From the NCBI GenBank assembly GCA_039707655.1, contig CM077672.1, positions 194,474,037-194,538,036 on the forward strand: 64,000 nt of DNA, in the 5' to 3' direction. Positions 24,182 through 36,105 of the stretch are shown here, piece by piece. Numbering within the stretch: the stretch's first letter is position 1; every line of letters begins with the position of its first letter. Below the pieces are notes generated by a model. The model did not search any database and was not told the DNA's origin. It saw only the letters and a program-made list of their open reading frames with translations. Origin of the DNA: Elymus sibiricus. Taxonomy: Eukaryota; Streptophyta; Magnoliopsida; Poales; Poaceae. The position numbers and the translations under genes are program-made.

Positions 24182-24684
24182 ACCTTGTAATATTTCTGAT
24201 ATTTGTGATACAATGTTTGAAATGGCATTGTGTTATTTTTTCTTTGAATGTCCTGCTGCAATTTATACATGTGGAGTATTGTCGGACTACGGATGCAAGC
24301 GGACGGCGTCCGCATGACATGGGATTGAGATGATCCAAAATGCAAAGTTGTTCGTTTGTACAAAACGAACTTTCTTGTTGATCACCTTTCGGCTTGAAGA
24401 CATTTTAGATTAACTCGTACATAATGCAATATATTTCTATGTGATTATATTTTCCCGTTCATGCTCTCATAGTTCACTACAATGAGAGCACGCACGGAGA
24501 AATAATCAATGGATTTCGATAAGAGCATCCGAACCCTAAACCCTGAAAATTAGAATGTAATATGTTATAAACTCTGTCGTGGCTGAATTTATAAGGTACT
24601 ACATTCTGAACACCAACACACCATTTTGTTAATCATTTTTCTAACCCGCCTAACATTTTTTGTGACACGAAACATTTTCTGTGA
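24182..24684. other. AT-rich intergenic DNA without recognised gene
   Basis: Likely 3' flank of the F-box pseudogene. Short frames on both strands have no family resemblance and no repeat structure was noticed. Confidence 0.5.
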
Positions 24685-24893
24685 CACTACAAATCGTCCC
24701 GGAAAATGGACATGCCTAGTGACGCTCAAAAGTGTCGCCAAATTTCAGGCCAGAACATCACCAAAGTTGCCGAGGGCGCTGCCCCAGGAGGAAAACACCT
24801 CGTGACGGTGGACAGTCACAAAAAATGATTTTTGGCGACGTTCCTGTTTCGTCACCAGGGTTTTTGTCACTGAATAGAGCAAATTTTGTAGTG
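24685..24893. mobile_element. Small CACTA-like non-autonomous element
   Basis: Begins CACTACAAATC and ends …GATTTTGTAGTG-type (aaattttgtagtg), so the termini are inverted CACTACAAA. It is 209 bp and non-coding, with internal repeats of the gtgac/gtcac kind. The 3-bp flanks (TGA and AAA) do not match, so the target duplication is not confirmed. Confidence 0.5.
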
Positions 24894-24940
24894 AAATAAC
24901 AAATGTTGGTAGCGAAAATACATAGTTCAAACATAAAATT

Positions 24941-24994
24941 TTAAGTGCACAATTCAAACATTAGCTCTTGGTTTCCACTATAGGTCCACATAGG
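24941..24994 (-). pseudogene. C-terminal end of a PIF/Harbinger transposase, separated from its body by a Copia insertion
   Basis: Read on the minus strand, this gives MWTYSGNQELMFELCT then TAA at 24941-24943. The rest of the transposase lies at 34281-34690 on the same strand and ends …LVEH, which is the sequence expected to precede this tail in Harbinger-type proteins. The Copia element lies between the two pieces. Confidence 0.65.
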
Positions 24995-25610
24995 TGTTAG
25001 GAGGCTTTTATATTTAATTTAATATCAACGGGCCTTAAAAGGCCAAGTGGTGGAGGGAGAATTGGGTCACCAAGGCCCATGTAGGGGAGGCGCCCCTTTC
25101 CCCCTTGAGGGAGGCTGGCACCCCCTCCTCCCCTCCCAACCTATATATACTAGAGGTTTTGGTGCTATTTGACACACAACTTTTGGAGCCTCCTCTAGTT
25201 CTCTAGTTCTAGTTCTAGTTCTAGTTGATCCTAATTGATCAATTAGAGCTTGACATAGATCCTCTATCCTCATAATTAGAAGCCCAGTGTGGTTCTAATC
25301 TCCTCCCTCTAATTCTCCAGCGATGATTAGCTCTGGACGGCAAAGCGCTGCCGGATCGTGAAGACCGTACGCTTGCAACCAAGTAGAGAGGCTGTGCTTT
25401 CGGTCTTCCTTTCGAGGGATTGTTCAAGGGCAGTTCGCGGGATCGTTCATCGACGGTTCGAGGGACTCCAAGTATGATCTACACCGACTCGTCTACTTCC
25501 GTTGCACTCCGGAGTCGGTAAAGATCGTGATCCAAACCGTTTATGCATCTTCATATTGTTCCTGGGTGATCGTAGGGCGATTTTTTTGTTTTCTACTACG
25601 TTTCCCAACA
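24995..25610 (+). repeat. Truncated 5' LTR of the Copia element
   Basis: Matches 33594-34280 apart from a deletion of about 70 bp near 25110. The missing first 1.1 kb joins at a short shared tgtta string, which points to a deletion after insertion. It ends tttcccaaca and is followed by a weak primer-site-like gcggcatcatgag. Confidence 0.85.
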
Positions 25611-26311
25611 GCGGCATCATGAGCGGTTCTATGAGCAGATGCAGGTTTTGATCTAGATAACATGTGGATGTGAGTGTTTGATGTTCTTGCTATGCTTCCC
25701 TCGAGTGTTGCTTCGGTTCAATTCATTGACGGCATGATGTAGCTTTGTACAAAGTTCTGACAATCGATCGACTCCGGCTATCGACGATCTGCTAAAAGTT
25801 CTTTGGGCTTCATCATAGTCAAGAATAGTGAACCATCGCATACACAAGAGGGCGATGAAGATGAACGATCTTCTAGGGGGTCATGCGTATTTGCCGAAGT
25901 TTAGTGTGGGGCTAGATATTTTTAATTAAGTCTCTTCCCTCACACACCCCGAAAGTTAATCTAGCAACAAGAATTATTGCCTTGATGGTGGACGTAGGTA
26001 GCTAGTGTTATCCGGAAACCCTAGAAGCCACGTAATTAAAATTTGCCAAACCGATTAGAGAACGTCTAACTTGGTTTTGCAGGTTTGCATATGATGTGGT
26101 ATAGCCTTCGTCATGATAACGAGTTTATGTATGAGATGGTTATATGTTGTAACGTTAAGTGGCCTGCGCGTCACGGCATGATGGCTGAAGCCACGAGATT
26201 GCTTCTTTAATGTAAAAGATGTTGAGATAGCCTACATGTTACAGGTGATGGTGGCAAGTGTACACGGAGGACCCCGGCGTGGAGAAGGTGTACCAGGCAC
26301 AGGAGGAGGTG

Positions 26312-26450
26312 CTGAAATTTTTCGTGCCACGACAGCGTTTTTCTGAAATTGGTGCCACGGCAACATTTTTGAAACGGTCGCCATGACAATGTTTTCTGAA
26401 ATTGCCGCCAACCACGGCAATGATTTTTCTACCGCCACGATGACGTTCTG
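26312..26450 (+). repeat. Degenerate tandem repeat of about 27 bp in the Copia leader
   Basis: About five diverged units follow the pattern ctgaaatt-(n)-gccacggcaa-c/t-g-ttttt. Copies begin near 26312, 26343, 26371, 26397 and 26430. It is non-coding. Confidence 0.6.
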
Positions 26451-26958
26451 AATGAAGATTCAAGAAGACCGTGAAGATTTCCCGACGCCCAGGGCTATAC
26501 CATATCATGCTATAATGAATTGCCTAAGATGTTTATCCCTTTGTTGTTTGCACCCTTTGATTGCCCAGTAGTCAATTATTAGGGTGATCTCTCACAGTAA
26601 ATATCAAGTAAAAGGTGCTCTTCCTAGTGTTTCTACCGTATATAACACGTAGCAATTCGGAGTGCGTCATGTCCACATGAGTAAAAATGGATTGTGAGGT
26701 GTAAGACGGGTGGATGGTCAGACCATGGATGCAGATAACACTCGGTTGTCTTGAAGTTCTGGCAGAATCGTTCTGAGTTCGAAGCACAAAGCATCGAAAG
26801 ATTAACAAGAGTCATATGGAGATATGATCGGCAAAAGTTTGCCTACCGATCAAAATTCTCATCATCAGTGATGTCCACATCAATGACTGAGAATAAGACC
26901 AGGATCTTGAATCACTCATTTTCAATTATGAGAGCTTTTGGTTTGAGTGGGAGTGCAC

Positions 26959-28519
26959 TGATACGTCTCCAACGTATCTATAATTTTTTATTGTTCCATG
27001 TTGTTATATTATCAATCTTAGATGTTTTTATATACATTTACAGCAATTATATATCATTTTTTGGAGACTAACCTATTAACTTAGTGCCCAGTGCCAGTTG
27101 CTGTTTTCTGCCCTATTTTTGTTTTACAGAAAATCAATACTAAACGAAGTCCAAATGCCACGAAACTTTTTGGAGATTTTTTTAGACAAGATAAACACTA
27201 GAAGCTTCGGGAGGAGGACAGAAGCCCCAGGGGGTCCCCACGAGGCACCAGGCGCGCCTGGGGGGGCAGGCGCGCCCTGGTACCTCGTGGGGCCCACAAA
27301 GCTCCGTTTGACCTAATTCCACCACTATAAATTCCAGAAAAATCAAAAACCCTCAGGGGAGTCCACGAAATACCTTTTCCGCCGCCGCAAGTTTCTGTTC
27401 TCGAGAGATCCCATCTGGAGGCCTTCTCCAGTACTCCGCCGGAGGGGGAATCGATCACGGAGGGGCTCTACAACAACCTTGCTACCCTTCCGATGATGCG
27501 TGAGTAGTTTACCACAGACCTTCGGGTCCATAGTTAGTAGCTAGATGGCTTCTTCTCTCTTTTTGATCTTCAATACAATGTTCTCCTCGATGTTCTTGGA
27601 GTTCTATCCGATGTAATCACTTTTTGTGGTGTGTTTGTTGGGATTCGATGAATTGTGAGTTTATGATCAGATTATCCATGAATATATTTGAGTCTTCTCT
27701 GATCTCTTTTATGCATGATTATTATAGCTTCGTATTTCTTCTTCGATCTATTGATTTGGTTTGGCCAACTAGATTGATTTATCTTGCCATGGGAAGAGGT
27801 GCTTTGTAATGGGTTCGATCTTGCGGTGCTCAATCCCAGTGACAGAAAGGGACATGACACATATGTATCATTGCTATTAAGGGTAAAAAGATGGGGTTTA
27901 TTCATACGTGAGTTTATCTTGTCTACATCATGTCATCGTTCTTAAGGCGTTACTCCGTTCTTTATGGACTTAATACACTAGATGCATGCTGGATAGCGGT
28001 CGATGTGTGGAGTAATAGTAGTAGATGCAGGCAGGAGTCGGTCTACTTGTCTCAGACGTGATGCCTATATACATGATCATTGCCTTGGATATCGTCATGA
28101 TTATTTTCTTTTCTATCAATTGCCCAACAGTAATTTTTCTACCCACCGTATGCTATTTTCTCGAGAGAAGCCTCTAGTGAAAACTATGCCCCCCGGGTCT
28201 ATCTAAATCATATTACTAAAACCCTGAAAATATTGCTGCCATTTTCTTTTATTTATTTTATTTTGTATTTTTGTTTCAATCTATCTATCTATCACATACA
28301 ATTTAATCTTGCAATTGACCGCCGAGGGATTGACAACCCCTCGTTTGCATTGGGTGCAAGGATTTGTTGTTTGTGTGCAGGTACTGCTAACGAGGTGTTG
28401 CGTGGTTCTCCTACTGGATTGATAACCTTGGTTTCATAACTGAGGGAAATACTTATCTCTACTATGCTGCATCATCCCTTCCTCTTCGGGGATAATACCA
28501 ACGCAAGCTACAAGTAGCA
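26959..28519 (+). mobile_element. Solo LTR of the element-A family
   Basis: 1561 bp from TGATACGTCTCC to caagtagCA, flanked by perfect TGCAC copies at 26954-26958 and 28520-28524. It is the same length to within one base as the element-A 3' LTR. It contains the GGCGCGCC palindrome (27237-27292) and a TATAAAT box (27326-27332). Unequal recombination between two LTRs is the usual origin. Confidence 0.93.
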
Positions 28520-28550
28520 TGCACTTTATATTAAAATTGTTTAAACACTA

Positions 28551-29477
28551 GTGCAAATTAATTATGAACAATGTCTAAATGAATCTTGTGTTTATTGTTG
28601 TAGATCAGTGGCTCGCAATAGTTTCAATTTAGCACCTTTATTTGAGAAAGAAAAGTTAGTTGCAAATGGTGGAAACTATGAGGATTGGATCCACACTCTG
28701 AGATGTGTTCTGAGAAGTGCTAAGAAAGAAGATGTGCTGGATTAACCGCTTGGTGATTTCCCGGCGCTAGGAGCGTCTCAGGATGTCATCAATGTGTTTA
28801 TATCTCGCAAGAATGATTTCAGTGTCGTCAAAAGTATTATGCTATCTTGCATGGATCAAGTGCTACAGAAACGTTTTCAACAACTCAGTACCGTCGAGAT
28901 TGTCGAGGCACTGAAAGTTCTGTATCACAAAGAACCAGCTGAAGTTCATGAGATGACTGAAGCAATGGATGAATGCAAAATAGCTGAAGTTGGTGAGCAA
29001 GGTGTCAGGCTTGCAAACTATTATGATAGTATTAATGCAATAGAAATAGATTTTCCCAAGACACCAGAGAATGATTTGATCCTTACTTCGCTTTATGAAG
29101 CAATGCTCAAAACCAATGAAATCGGAATGCAGAACCTGCAAAAGTTGCTAGTGAACAAAACAAAAAGTTTCAAAAGGAAATGCAACACCAAGGGGAACAA
29201 GGGTGGAGTTTCTTGCGAGACTATATGTTTCTACTACAGAGAGAAAGGACATTGGAAGAAAAATTGCTTGAAATATCTGGCGGATAAGAAGAACTCGTCT
29301 TCTGGTAAAGGTATAAAAGTTATACAAGTTAATGTTATTGATATTCTACTTGCTAAAAATTCCAAGTCATGGGTATTTGATATTGGATCTGTTGCTCACA
29401 TCTGTAACACGACGCAGGGATTGCGGAAGATTCATAAGCTGAGAAGAAATGAAGTCGTGACGTGTCGGGAATGGTGA
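28551..29477 (+). pseudogene. gag and protease start of the Copia element, broken
   Basis: The frame carries Copia gag (…NGGNYEDWIHTLR…) with a TAA at 28743-28745, then continues in the same frame from 28746. A zinc-knuckle-like ICFYYREKGHWKKNC lacks its second cysteine. The protease motif reads WVFDIGSVAHIC where Asp-Ser/Thr-Gly is expected, so the active site is altered too. A frameshift near 29463 ends the frame. In intact relatives this gives the capsid and the aspartic protease. Confidence 0.8.
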
Positions 29478-29505
29478 TGGGATTGCTGCTCAAGCCGTCC
29501 ATGAC

Positions 29506-32437
29506 ATGACTTTATGTTTACCTTTAGGATTTATCTTAGAACTGAATAATTGTTATTTCGTTCCGAAGTTATGTAAGAACATTATCTCTGGATCATGTTT
29601 GATAAGTGACGGTTATTCTTATAAATCAGAGAACAATGGTTGTTCAATATATTATAAGAATATGTTTTATGGATTTGCACCCATAGTTGGTGGATTATTC
29701 ATATTGAATCTTGAATGTGAAAAAGATGTCTATAACATTAATGCTAAACGCCTTAAGAAGACTGATGATACCACTTACATGTGGCACTGCCTTCTTGGTC
29801 ATATCGGAAAAGAAACGCATGCAGAATCTTCATAAAGATGGAGTGTTGACATCGTTTGATTTTGAATCATTTGAAACATGTGAAGCTTTTCTGATGGGTA
29901 AAATGACTAAAACGACGTTCATAGGTCATCCTGAACGGGCGCTTAAATTATTGGATATAATACATAGTGATGTATGTGGTCCAATGAGTATACCGGCGCG
30001 TGGTGGATACTTTTACTTCGTAACTTTCACTCATGATTTGAGTAGATATGGTTATATCTATTTAATGAAACATAAGTCTGAAACATTTGAGAAGTTCAAA
30101 GAATTTCAGAACGAAGTTGAGAATCATTGTGGCAAAAAGATAAAGTTTCTACGATTAGATCGTGGTGGAGAATATCTAAGTGATGAGTTTAGCAAACATC
30201 TAAGTGATTGTGGAATTGTCTTACAACTTACTCCTGCAGGAACTCCACAAAGGAACAGAGTGTCTGAAAGGCGTAACCGAACCTTGTTAGACATGGTAAG
30301 GTCAATGATATCATTTACCAATCTACCTTTATCATTTTGGGGATATGCACTTGAAACAACAACATATACACTAAACAGAGCACCGTCTAAGTCAGTTGAG
30401 ATGACACCATATGAGTTATGGAATGGGTAGAAACCCAATTTGTCACATCTCAAGATTTGGGGTTGCGAGACTTATCTAAAATGTTTATAGCCAAATAAAC
30501 TCGATCCCAAGGCATACAAATGCTACTTTGTAGGTTATCCCAAAGAAACAATTGGGTATTCCTTCTACCAAAAGTCCGAAGACAAAGTGTTTGTCGCAAA
30601 GAATGGACACTTTCTCGAGAAGGAGTTTCTCGCTAAAGAAGTAAGTGGGAGGACAATACAGCTTGACGAGATTACTGAATCTTCAGAAGTGAACAGGACT
30701 AACGAAACGGAATCTGTTCCAGAAGTTATCCGCACAACTGAACCAAAAGTTACCACACTGGTTGTAGAAACTCCAGTTAAGACTGTAACTGAACCGCGTA
30801 GGTCAGGAAGAATTATCGAACCTCCTAAATGGTTTCACAATGAAATATTCATCTTAGAGGAAGATGAACCTACGCACTACAGAGAAGCGATGGCGGCGCC
30901 CAGCTCAAAAGAATGGCTCAAAGCCAGGCAATCTGAAATGGAGTCCATGTACGAGAATCAAGTTTGGAACTTGGTTGATCCTCCAGAGGGTGTGAAACCC
31001 ATACAATGTAAATGGATCTTCAGGAGAAAAATAGATGCGGATGGTAATCCTACTATCTATAAAGTAAGGCTAGTTGCGAATGGGTTTTCGCAAGTTGAGG
31101 GAGTTGATTATGACAAGACTTTCTCACCGGTAGCTATGCTAAAGTCTGCGCGGATTATGATGGCTATTGATGCTTATTTCGATTATGAAATATGGCAGAT
31201 GGATGTCAAAACTTCTTTCCTAAATGGATTTTTGAAAGAGGATGTATATATGATACAGCTAGAAGGTTTTGTCAATCCTAAAGATACCGGAAAGGTATGC
31301 AAACTTCAAAGGTCTATCTATGGTTTGAAGCAAGTATTAAGGAGCTGGAATCAACGTTTTGATGAAGTGGTAAAAGAGTTTGGCTTCATTAAAAATGATG
31401 AAGAAGCTTGTGTATACAAGAAGTTTAGTGGGAGCTCTGTAGCATTTCTAATCTTATATGTGGATGACACATTGTTAATTGGAAATGATACAAAGTTTCT
31501 TAGCACGATAAAAGACTATTTAAAGAGTGTGTTTTCAATGAAAGATTTAGGCGAAGCTGCATATATATTGGGCATAAAGATCTATAGAGATAGATCAAGA
31601 CGTCTAATTGCACTAAGCCAGAGTACGTACATTGACAAAGTTTTAAATAGGTTTAAAATGGAGAATGCCAAGAAAGGATTTCTCCCAATGTCACATGGCA
31701 CAACACTCAGCAAGAATCAATGTCCCAAGACAGTTGATGAGCGAGTGGAGATGAGTGGAGTCCCATATGCCTCTGCAATTGGATCCATCATGTATGTTAT
31801 GATATGTACTAGACCAGATGTTTCTTATGCACTAAGTGTTAGTAGCAGGTACCAAAGTGATCCCGGAGTGGCTCACTGGGCAGCTGTTAAAAATATTCTG
31901 AAGTACCTCAGAAGAACAAGGGACATGCTCCTTGTCTATGGAGGAGATGAAGAACTCGTTGTAAATGGTTACACCGATGCTAGCTTCATGATTGATATAG
32001 ATGACTATAAATCTCAATCGGGATATGTTTTCACTCTCAATGGTGGTGCGGTGGTTTGGAAGAGTTTCAAGCAGAACACGGTTGCGGATTCTACAACAGA
32101 AGCAGAGTATATTGCGGCTTCAGAAGCTTCGAAGGAGGCGGTCTGGATCAAGAAGTTTCTTGAAGAAGTTGGTGTGGTCCCAAGTGCGATGAACCCAATG
32201 GCACTCTAATGTGATAATAGTGGTGCCGTTGCTCAAGCAAAGGAACCAAGATCCCACATGAAGACCAGACACATCGAGCGCAAGTATCACATTATCCGAT
32301 AGTATGTCAAGAAGGGTTTTGTGAAGGTTCTCAAGGTTCACACAGATTTGAATGTGTCAGACCCGATGACGAAGGCTCTACCACGAGCAAAGCATGAGCA
32401 ACACTGGATAGCCATAGGTGTTAAAGAGACTATGTAA
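29506..32437 (+). pseudogene. pol region of the Copia element: integrase, reverse transcriptase and RNase H, broken
   Basis: A first frame (29506-29835) holds the pre-integrase part and shifts near 29810 into the next. That frame carries integrase with the expected acidic residues (IIHSD, LRLDRGGEY, SERRNRT). Stops at 30428-30430 and near 30488 fall between integrase and polymerase. The reverse transcriptase includes YVDDTLLIGND, and RNase H has GYTDASF and STTEAEYIA. A TAA at 32207-32209 replaces the residue after MAL. Decayed coding continues to about 32437. In life this region would make cDNA and insert it; this copy cannot make a whole product. Confidence 0.85.
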
Positions 32438-32470
32438 ACTAGATTATTGACTCTAGTGCAAGTGGGAGAC

Positions 32471-34280
32471 TGTTGGAAATATGCCCTAGAGGCAATAATA
32501 TTGCATTATTATATTTCCGTTTTCATAATTAAGAGTTTATATTTCATGCTACAACTGCTATGATCCTGGAATGTGTGATTCAATGGAAAACTCATATGCA
32601 CGTGTGGAATGATAACGGTAAAGAATAGGTTCCTAGTCTCGCCTCTAAGACTGGCTCAAGTGTTGTTGGTGATCATGTTTTCCGGATCATAGGATATTGT
32701 TAAGTGTAACAATAGTCCTAAAACAACATTGAGAGTATGACGTTAGAAGAACGATCATATTGAATCGACCCAAACTTATTTGTTATACTTTGAGATAATA
32801 TCGTCAGAAATCAATTGTTATAACACGGAGTGTTGACATGTGGTTTTAGTTCCTCAGACCATGAGAGTATCATAGTCACTTCCTACCGTACGGTGGACTT
32901 TGGGGTTGCTCAAACGTCATCTGTAACACGGTGATCATAACGACAACTTAGAGGTTCATCGGAAAGTTTGACAAGGGACTAGATAGCTCGAGAGTGGGAT
33001 TTGCTCCTCCGGCGATGGAGAGATATTCTTAGGGCCCTCTCGGTGTGACGGAATCCATCATCGTCTGGCCAAACACAGGTGACTATGTCACGGGGATGCC
33101 AGAACACTTCAACGAGAAATAAGAACAAAACCGGTAACGAGGATGAAGGTATAGTGAGCATGAGTATGACTCAGGAGGATACCGACGCATCTCGAGTTTT
33201 GTAAAGTATCCCGAAGCAAAGGGAACATCACATGATAACCAAAGGTTCACTCGAATGTCATGTAATCATATGGATCGATATGGACGTCCACGGTTCCGCT
33301 AACGGTCATTGAACGAAGGGGTTTCGTTCATGTCTATGATTTACCGAACCTACGGGGTCACAAGCTTAAGGTAATCACGATCTGCTGAGTGTTAGTAGGA
33401 CGAGAATATCGAGGATTTTTTGTGGAATTGTTTCATTAATATTCGGAATAGTTCCTAGAGGAACCGGAAGCGTTTCGGGGTCACCGGAAGGGTTTCAGAG
33501 TTTATCGGGCAATACCGGGTATTACCGATAAATAATATATAGGTGGAAAATATTTCTGGTGGTGTTAAATTAATAACAAAAGTCTCTAATAATTGTTAGG
33601 AGGCTTTTATATTTAATTTAATATCAACGGGCCTTAAAAGGCCAAGTGGTGGAGGGAGAATTGGGCCACCAAGGCCCATGTAGGGGAGGCGCCCCCTTTT
33701 CCCCTTGAGGGAGGCTGAATTGGACTTGGGGGAGGAATCCTCCTCCCCGTGGGGCCAGCGCAAGGAGGGAGGATTCCTCCCCCTTGTGTGGCGCCCCCTC
33801 CTTCCCTCCCAACCTATATATACTAGAGAGTTTTGGTGCTATTTGACACACAACTTTTGGAGCCTCCTCTAGTTCTCTAGTTCTAGTTCTAGCTGATCCT
33901 AGTTGATCAATTAGAGCTTGACCTCGACCCTCTAATCCTCATAATTAGAAGCCCAGTCTGCTTCTAATCTCCTCCCTCTAATTCTCCGGCGACGATCAGC
34001 TCTGGATGACGAAGCACTGCTGGATCGTGAAGACCATACGCTTGCAACCAAGTAGAGAGGCCGTGCTTTCGATCTTCCGTTCGAGGGATCGTTCAAGGGC
34101 AGTTCGCGGGATCGTTCATCGATGGTTCGAGGGACTCCAAGTACGATCTACATCGACTCGTCTACTTCCGCTGCACTCCGGAGTCGGTAACGATCGTGAT
34201 CCAAATCGTTTATGCATCTTCATATTGTTCCTGGGTGATCGTATGGCAATTTTTTTTGTTTTCTACTACGTTTCCCAACA
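32471..34280 (+). repeat. 3' LTR of the Copia element
   Basis: 1810 bp, TGTTGGAAAT to TTTCCCAACA. The following ATATG (34281-34285) would be the right target duplication. The left copy was lost with the 5' LTR truncation. Confidence 0.9.
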
Positions 34281-34690
34281 ATATGCTCCACAAGATAACT
34301 GAGTAGTTGCGCGTGCACCTGATGATCTCGAAGATTCTAATGCATCTGCAGAACATTCATAAGCTGGTATGCATCTTGTTGTTCCAGAATGTGTACTTGT
34401 TCTCCCGGCGTCTCAAAATCATTGATTTGGGCTACCCCGTTACCCTCGTCTTCAACAATCATATTGTGCAAAATGACACAACATGTCATCAGCTGCCACA
34501 AAGTCTCTGATTCTCATATCATTGCAGCTCCACGAACAATTCCCCAACGAGCTTGGAGCACTCCGAATGCCCTCTCCACATCGTTCCTAGCTGCCTCTTT
34601 CATTGCTGCAAAGTGGCTTTGTTTGTTGCCTTGGGGTTAGGATATGGTCTTCACAAAGGACGCGACCTCAACAAAGTAGGAGTAAGATAT
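34281..34690 (-). pseudogene. PIF/Harbinger transposase remnant (main piece)
   Basis: On the minus strand the decayed frame gives FVKTIS, PQGNKQSHFAAMKEAARND, VERAFGVLQARWGIVRG and LHNMIVED, then HILEQQDAYQLMNVLQMH and finally LVEH. These are the C-terminal half of PIF/Harbinger (HARBI1-like) DDE transposases. Stops replace residues in several places, including after AAMI and LQMH. The tail continues at 24941-24994 beyond the Copia insertion. A recruited HARBI1-like host gene is ruled out by the stops. Confidence 0.75.
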
Positions 34691-35369
34691 TACCTCGACC
34701 ATGAGGGCCCGAACCTGGATAAAACCCTGTGCAAACTCCCCTTTGGTACTTTCGGCCACGCTTGCCACCCTACTAAGGCCACTGATGGTTTTCTGAACCG
34801 TCAAGCGGATTCAGCACATTGATCCTAACCCACACACAGTAAATATTACTAGTGAAATCATGAGACCGAGATTCTGCATATAAAACCTCTCCAACTTTCC
34901 TTGACAAAGGTTTCAGGAGATGAGCATATCCATCTGGAAAATCATGTATTTGTATCCAAATCTCCAGGGTCTCAAGCTTGATCGTAAATGGTTTTGTCAG
35001 GCCATCGTAAGGAGCTAATGGGATGGCATTACCACAGAAATTCCATTATCCCTCCTGCATCACTTTTTCCCAATCCCCAAGACAAAAGAACTGAAGAGTA
35101 TACAAATTAATGAATTATCCTTCAATGACCTGAACTTCACATCTTGTGCTAGATCCCAAGCCACCCTCATGTTCATAGCAAAACCAATATTGGCTGCAGG
35201 GTTTGTCTATGTGGCCATTTGCGAGTGCCATCCATCTGGTGGCATCTGGCGGCACCTCCTTCTCATCGAAGGCAATGTCGTCTATATCCTCCTTGCTAAG
35301 CCCGAGCTCCTTCTTCATCTTCTTCGCATCGCTCGTTGCCGATGATCCAGATGCACCATCTTCCGCCAT
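34691..35369 (-). pseudogene. DUF4283-type protein pseudogene (LINE ORF1/retroelement-like)
   Basis: Starts MAEDGASGSSATSDAKKMKK at 35369 and continues KEDIDDIAFDEKEVPPDATR. Farther on, in shifted frames, it reads LAPYDGLTKPFTIKLETLEI and IWIQIHDFPDGYAHLLKPL, then VRINVLNPLDG. This is the DUF4283 plus zinc-knuckle type of plant protein, often nucleic-acid-binding and often part of retroelements. At least two frameshifts and a TAA before WNFCGN break it. The end runs into the Harbinger remnant near 34690, and the exact border is uncertain. Confidence 0.65.
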
Positions 35370-35677
35370 CTAGTTCCCTAACCCGAAGAGAAGACAGACA
35401 ATCCGTTTTTTTGTGAGGAACCCTAGCTCCACTGACAGACCCAGAGAGCCTAGCCAAGGCCGGGTAGCGATACGAAGATCGCCCTGTGATCAGTCCGGGC
35501 CAAAACCACGAGAAGATTGGCGGAAGGGAAGGAAATCACTCAACGGCGACGGGATCGCCCCGAGAGAACATAAACCCTAACGAGAGGGAACACCTTTTAC
35601 AAAAGAGTTGGTATATCAAACGGGTTAAGAATAGAAGGGGTTGTTACTAGATTGCTTTTTTCGAGGGGTAATTACTA

Positions 35678-35989
35678 GGGGTGTGTTTGGATAGCTAGCT
35701 CACATAGCTTAGCTGGGCCAGAATTATCTAGCCCGCTCCGGCAAGAGCCGCTAGAAGCAAGGCTAATTATTTGGATTGTGGGTAATCAGAGATTTAACTG
35801 TCGAAAACTGCCCACGATTGCAATTTTGCCAGTGTGGGAGAGCCAATTCGGCTCACTTCCATCGGCAAGGTTTTCTTGGCAGTTAGGGGCTAGATTGCTT
35901 CCAAAAGCTAGTTTTATTTTTGCTTACCAAATGGCTATCCTTGCCTAGCTAGGCTAGAGCAACCCCTTGCCTCACATCCAAACGCACTC
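35678..35989. mobile_element. MITE with GGGTGTGTTTGGAT-type inverted ends
   Basis: The left end gggtgtgtttggat and right end atccaaacgcactc are inverted with two mismatches. The inside is non-coding and partly self-complementary (tagctagct / agctaggcta). Flanks share TAG, which may be a 3-bp target duplication. It lies about 340 bp before the DMC1 start. Confidence 0.6.
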
Positions 35990-36097
35990 TAGATTGCTTG
36001 ATTGGCACGTCGGCGTCCCGTTCAAAATTTTGAATTTCGAATGGGCCGTGCAAGGCTTAGCTGGCAGCAGCAGCGAACGTTCCTCGCGGGAGGCCTT

Positions 36098-36105
36098 CAA
36101 ATACC
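36098..36105 (+). promoter_or_regulatory. Possible core promoter of DMC1
   Basis: CAAATACC at 36098-36105 is a weak TATA-like match in an otherwise GC-rich 5' region (36000-36326), about 225 bases before the start codon. No other clear TATA box is seen, so a TATA-less promoter is equally likely. Confidence 0.25.

Larger units (their letters stand above)
24995..34280 (+). mobile_element. Degenerate Copia retrotransposon (Angela/BARE/WIS-related)
   Basis: The 3' LTR is complete (32471-34280). Its start, TGTTGGAAATATGCCCTAGA, is typical of the Angela/BARE/WIS group. The polypurine tract aagtgggagac precedes it. The gene order gag, protease, integrase, reverse transcriptase, RNase H is Copia type. 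The 5' LTR is cut down to its last 616 bases. A solo LTR of the element-A family (26959-28519) sits in the leader. Several stops and frameshifts mean it cannot make its own proteins. It interrupts a Harbinger transposase remnant. Confidence 0.88.
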
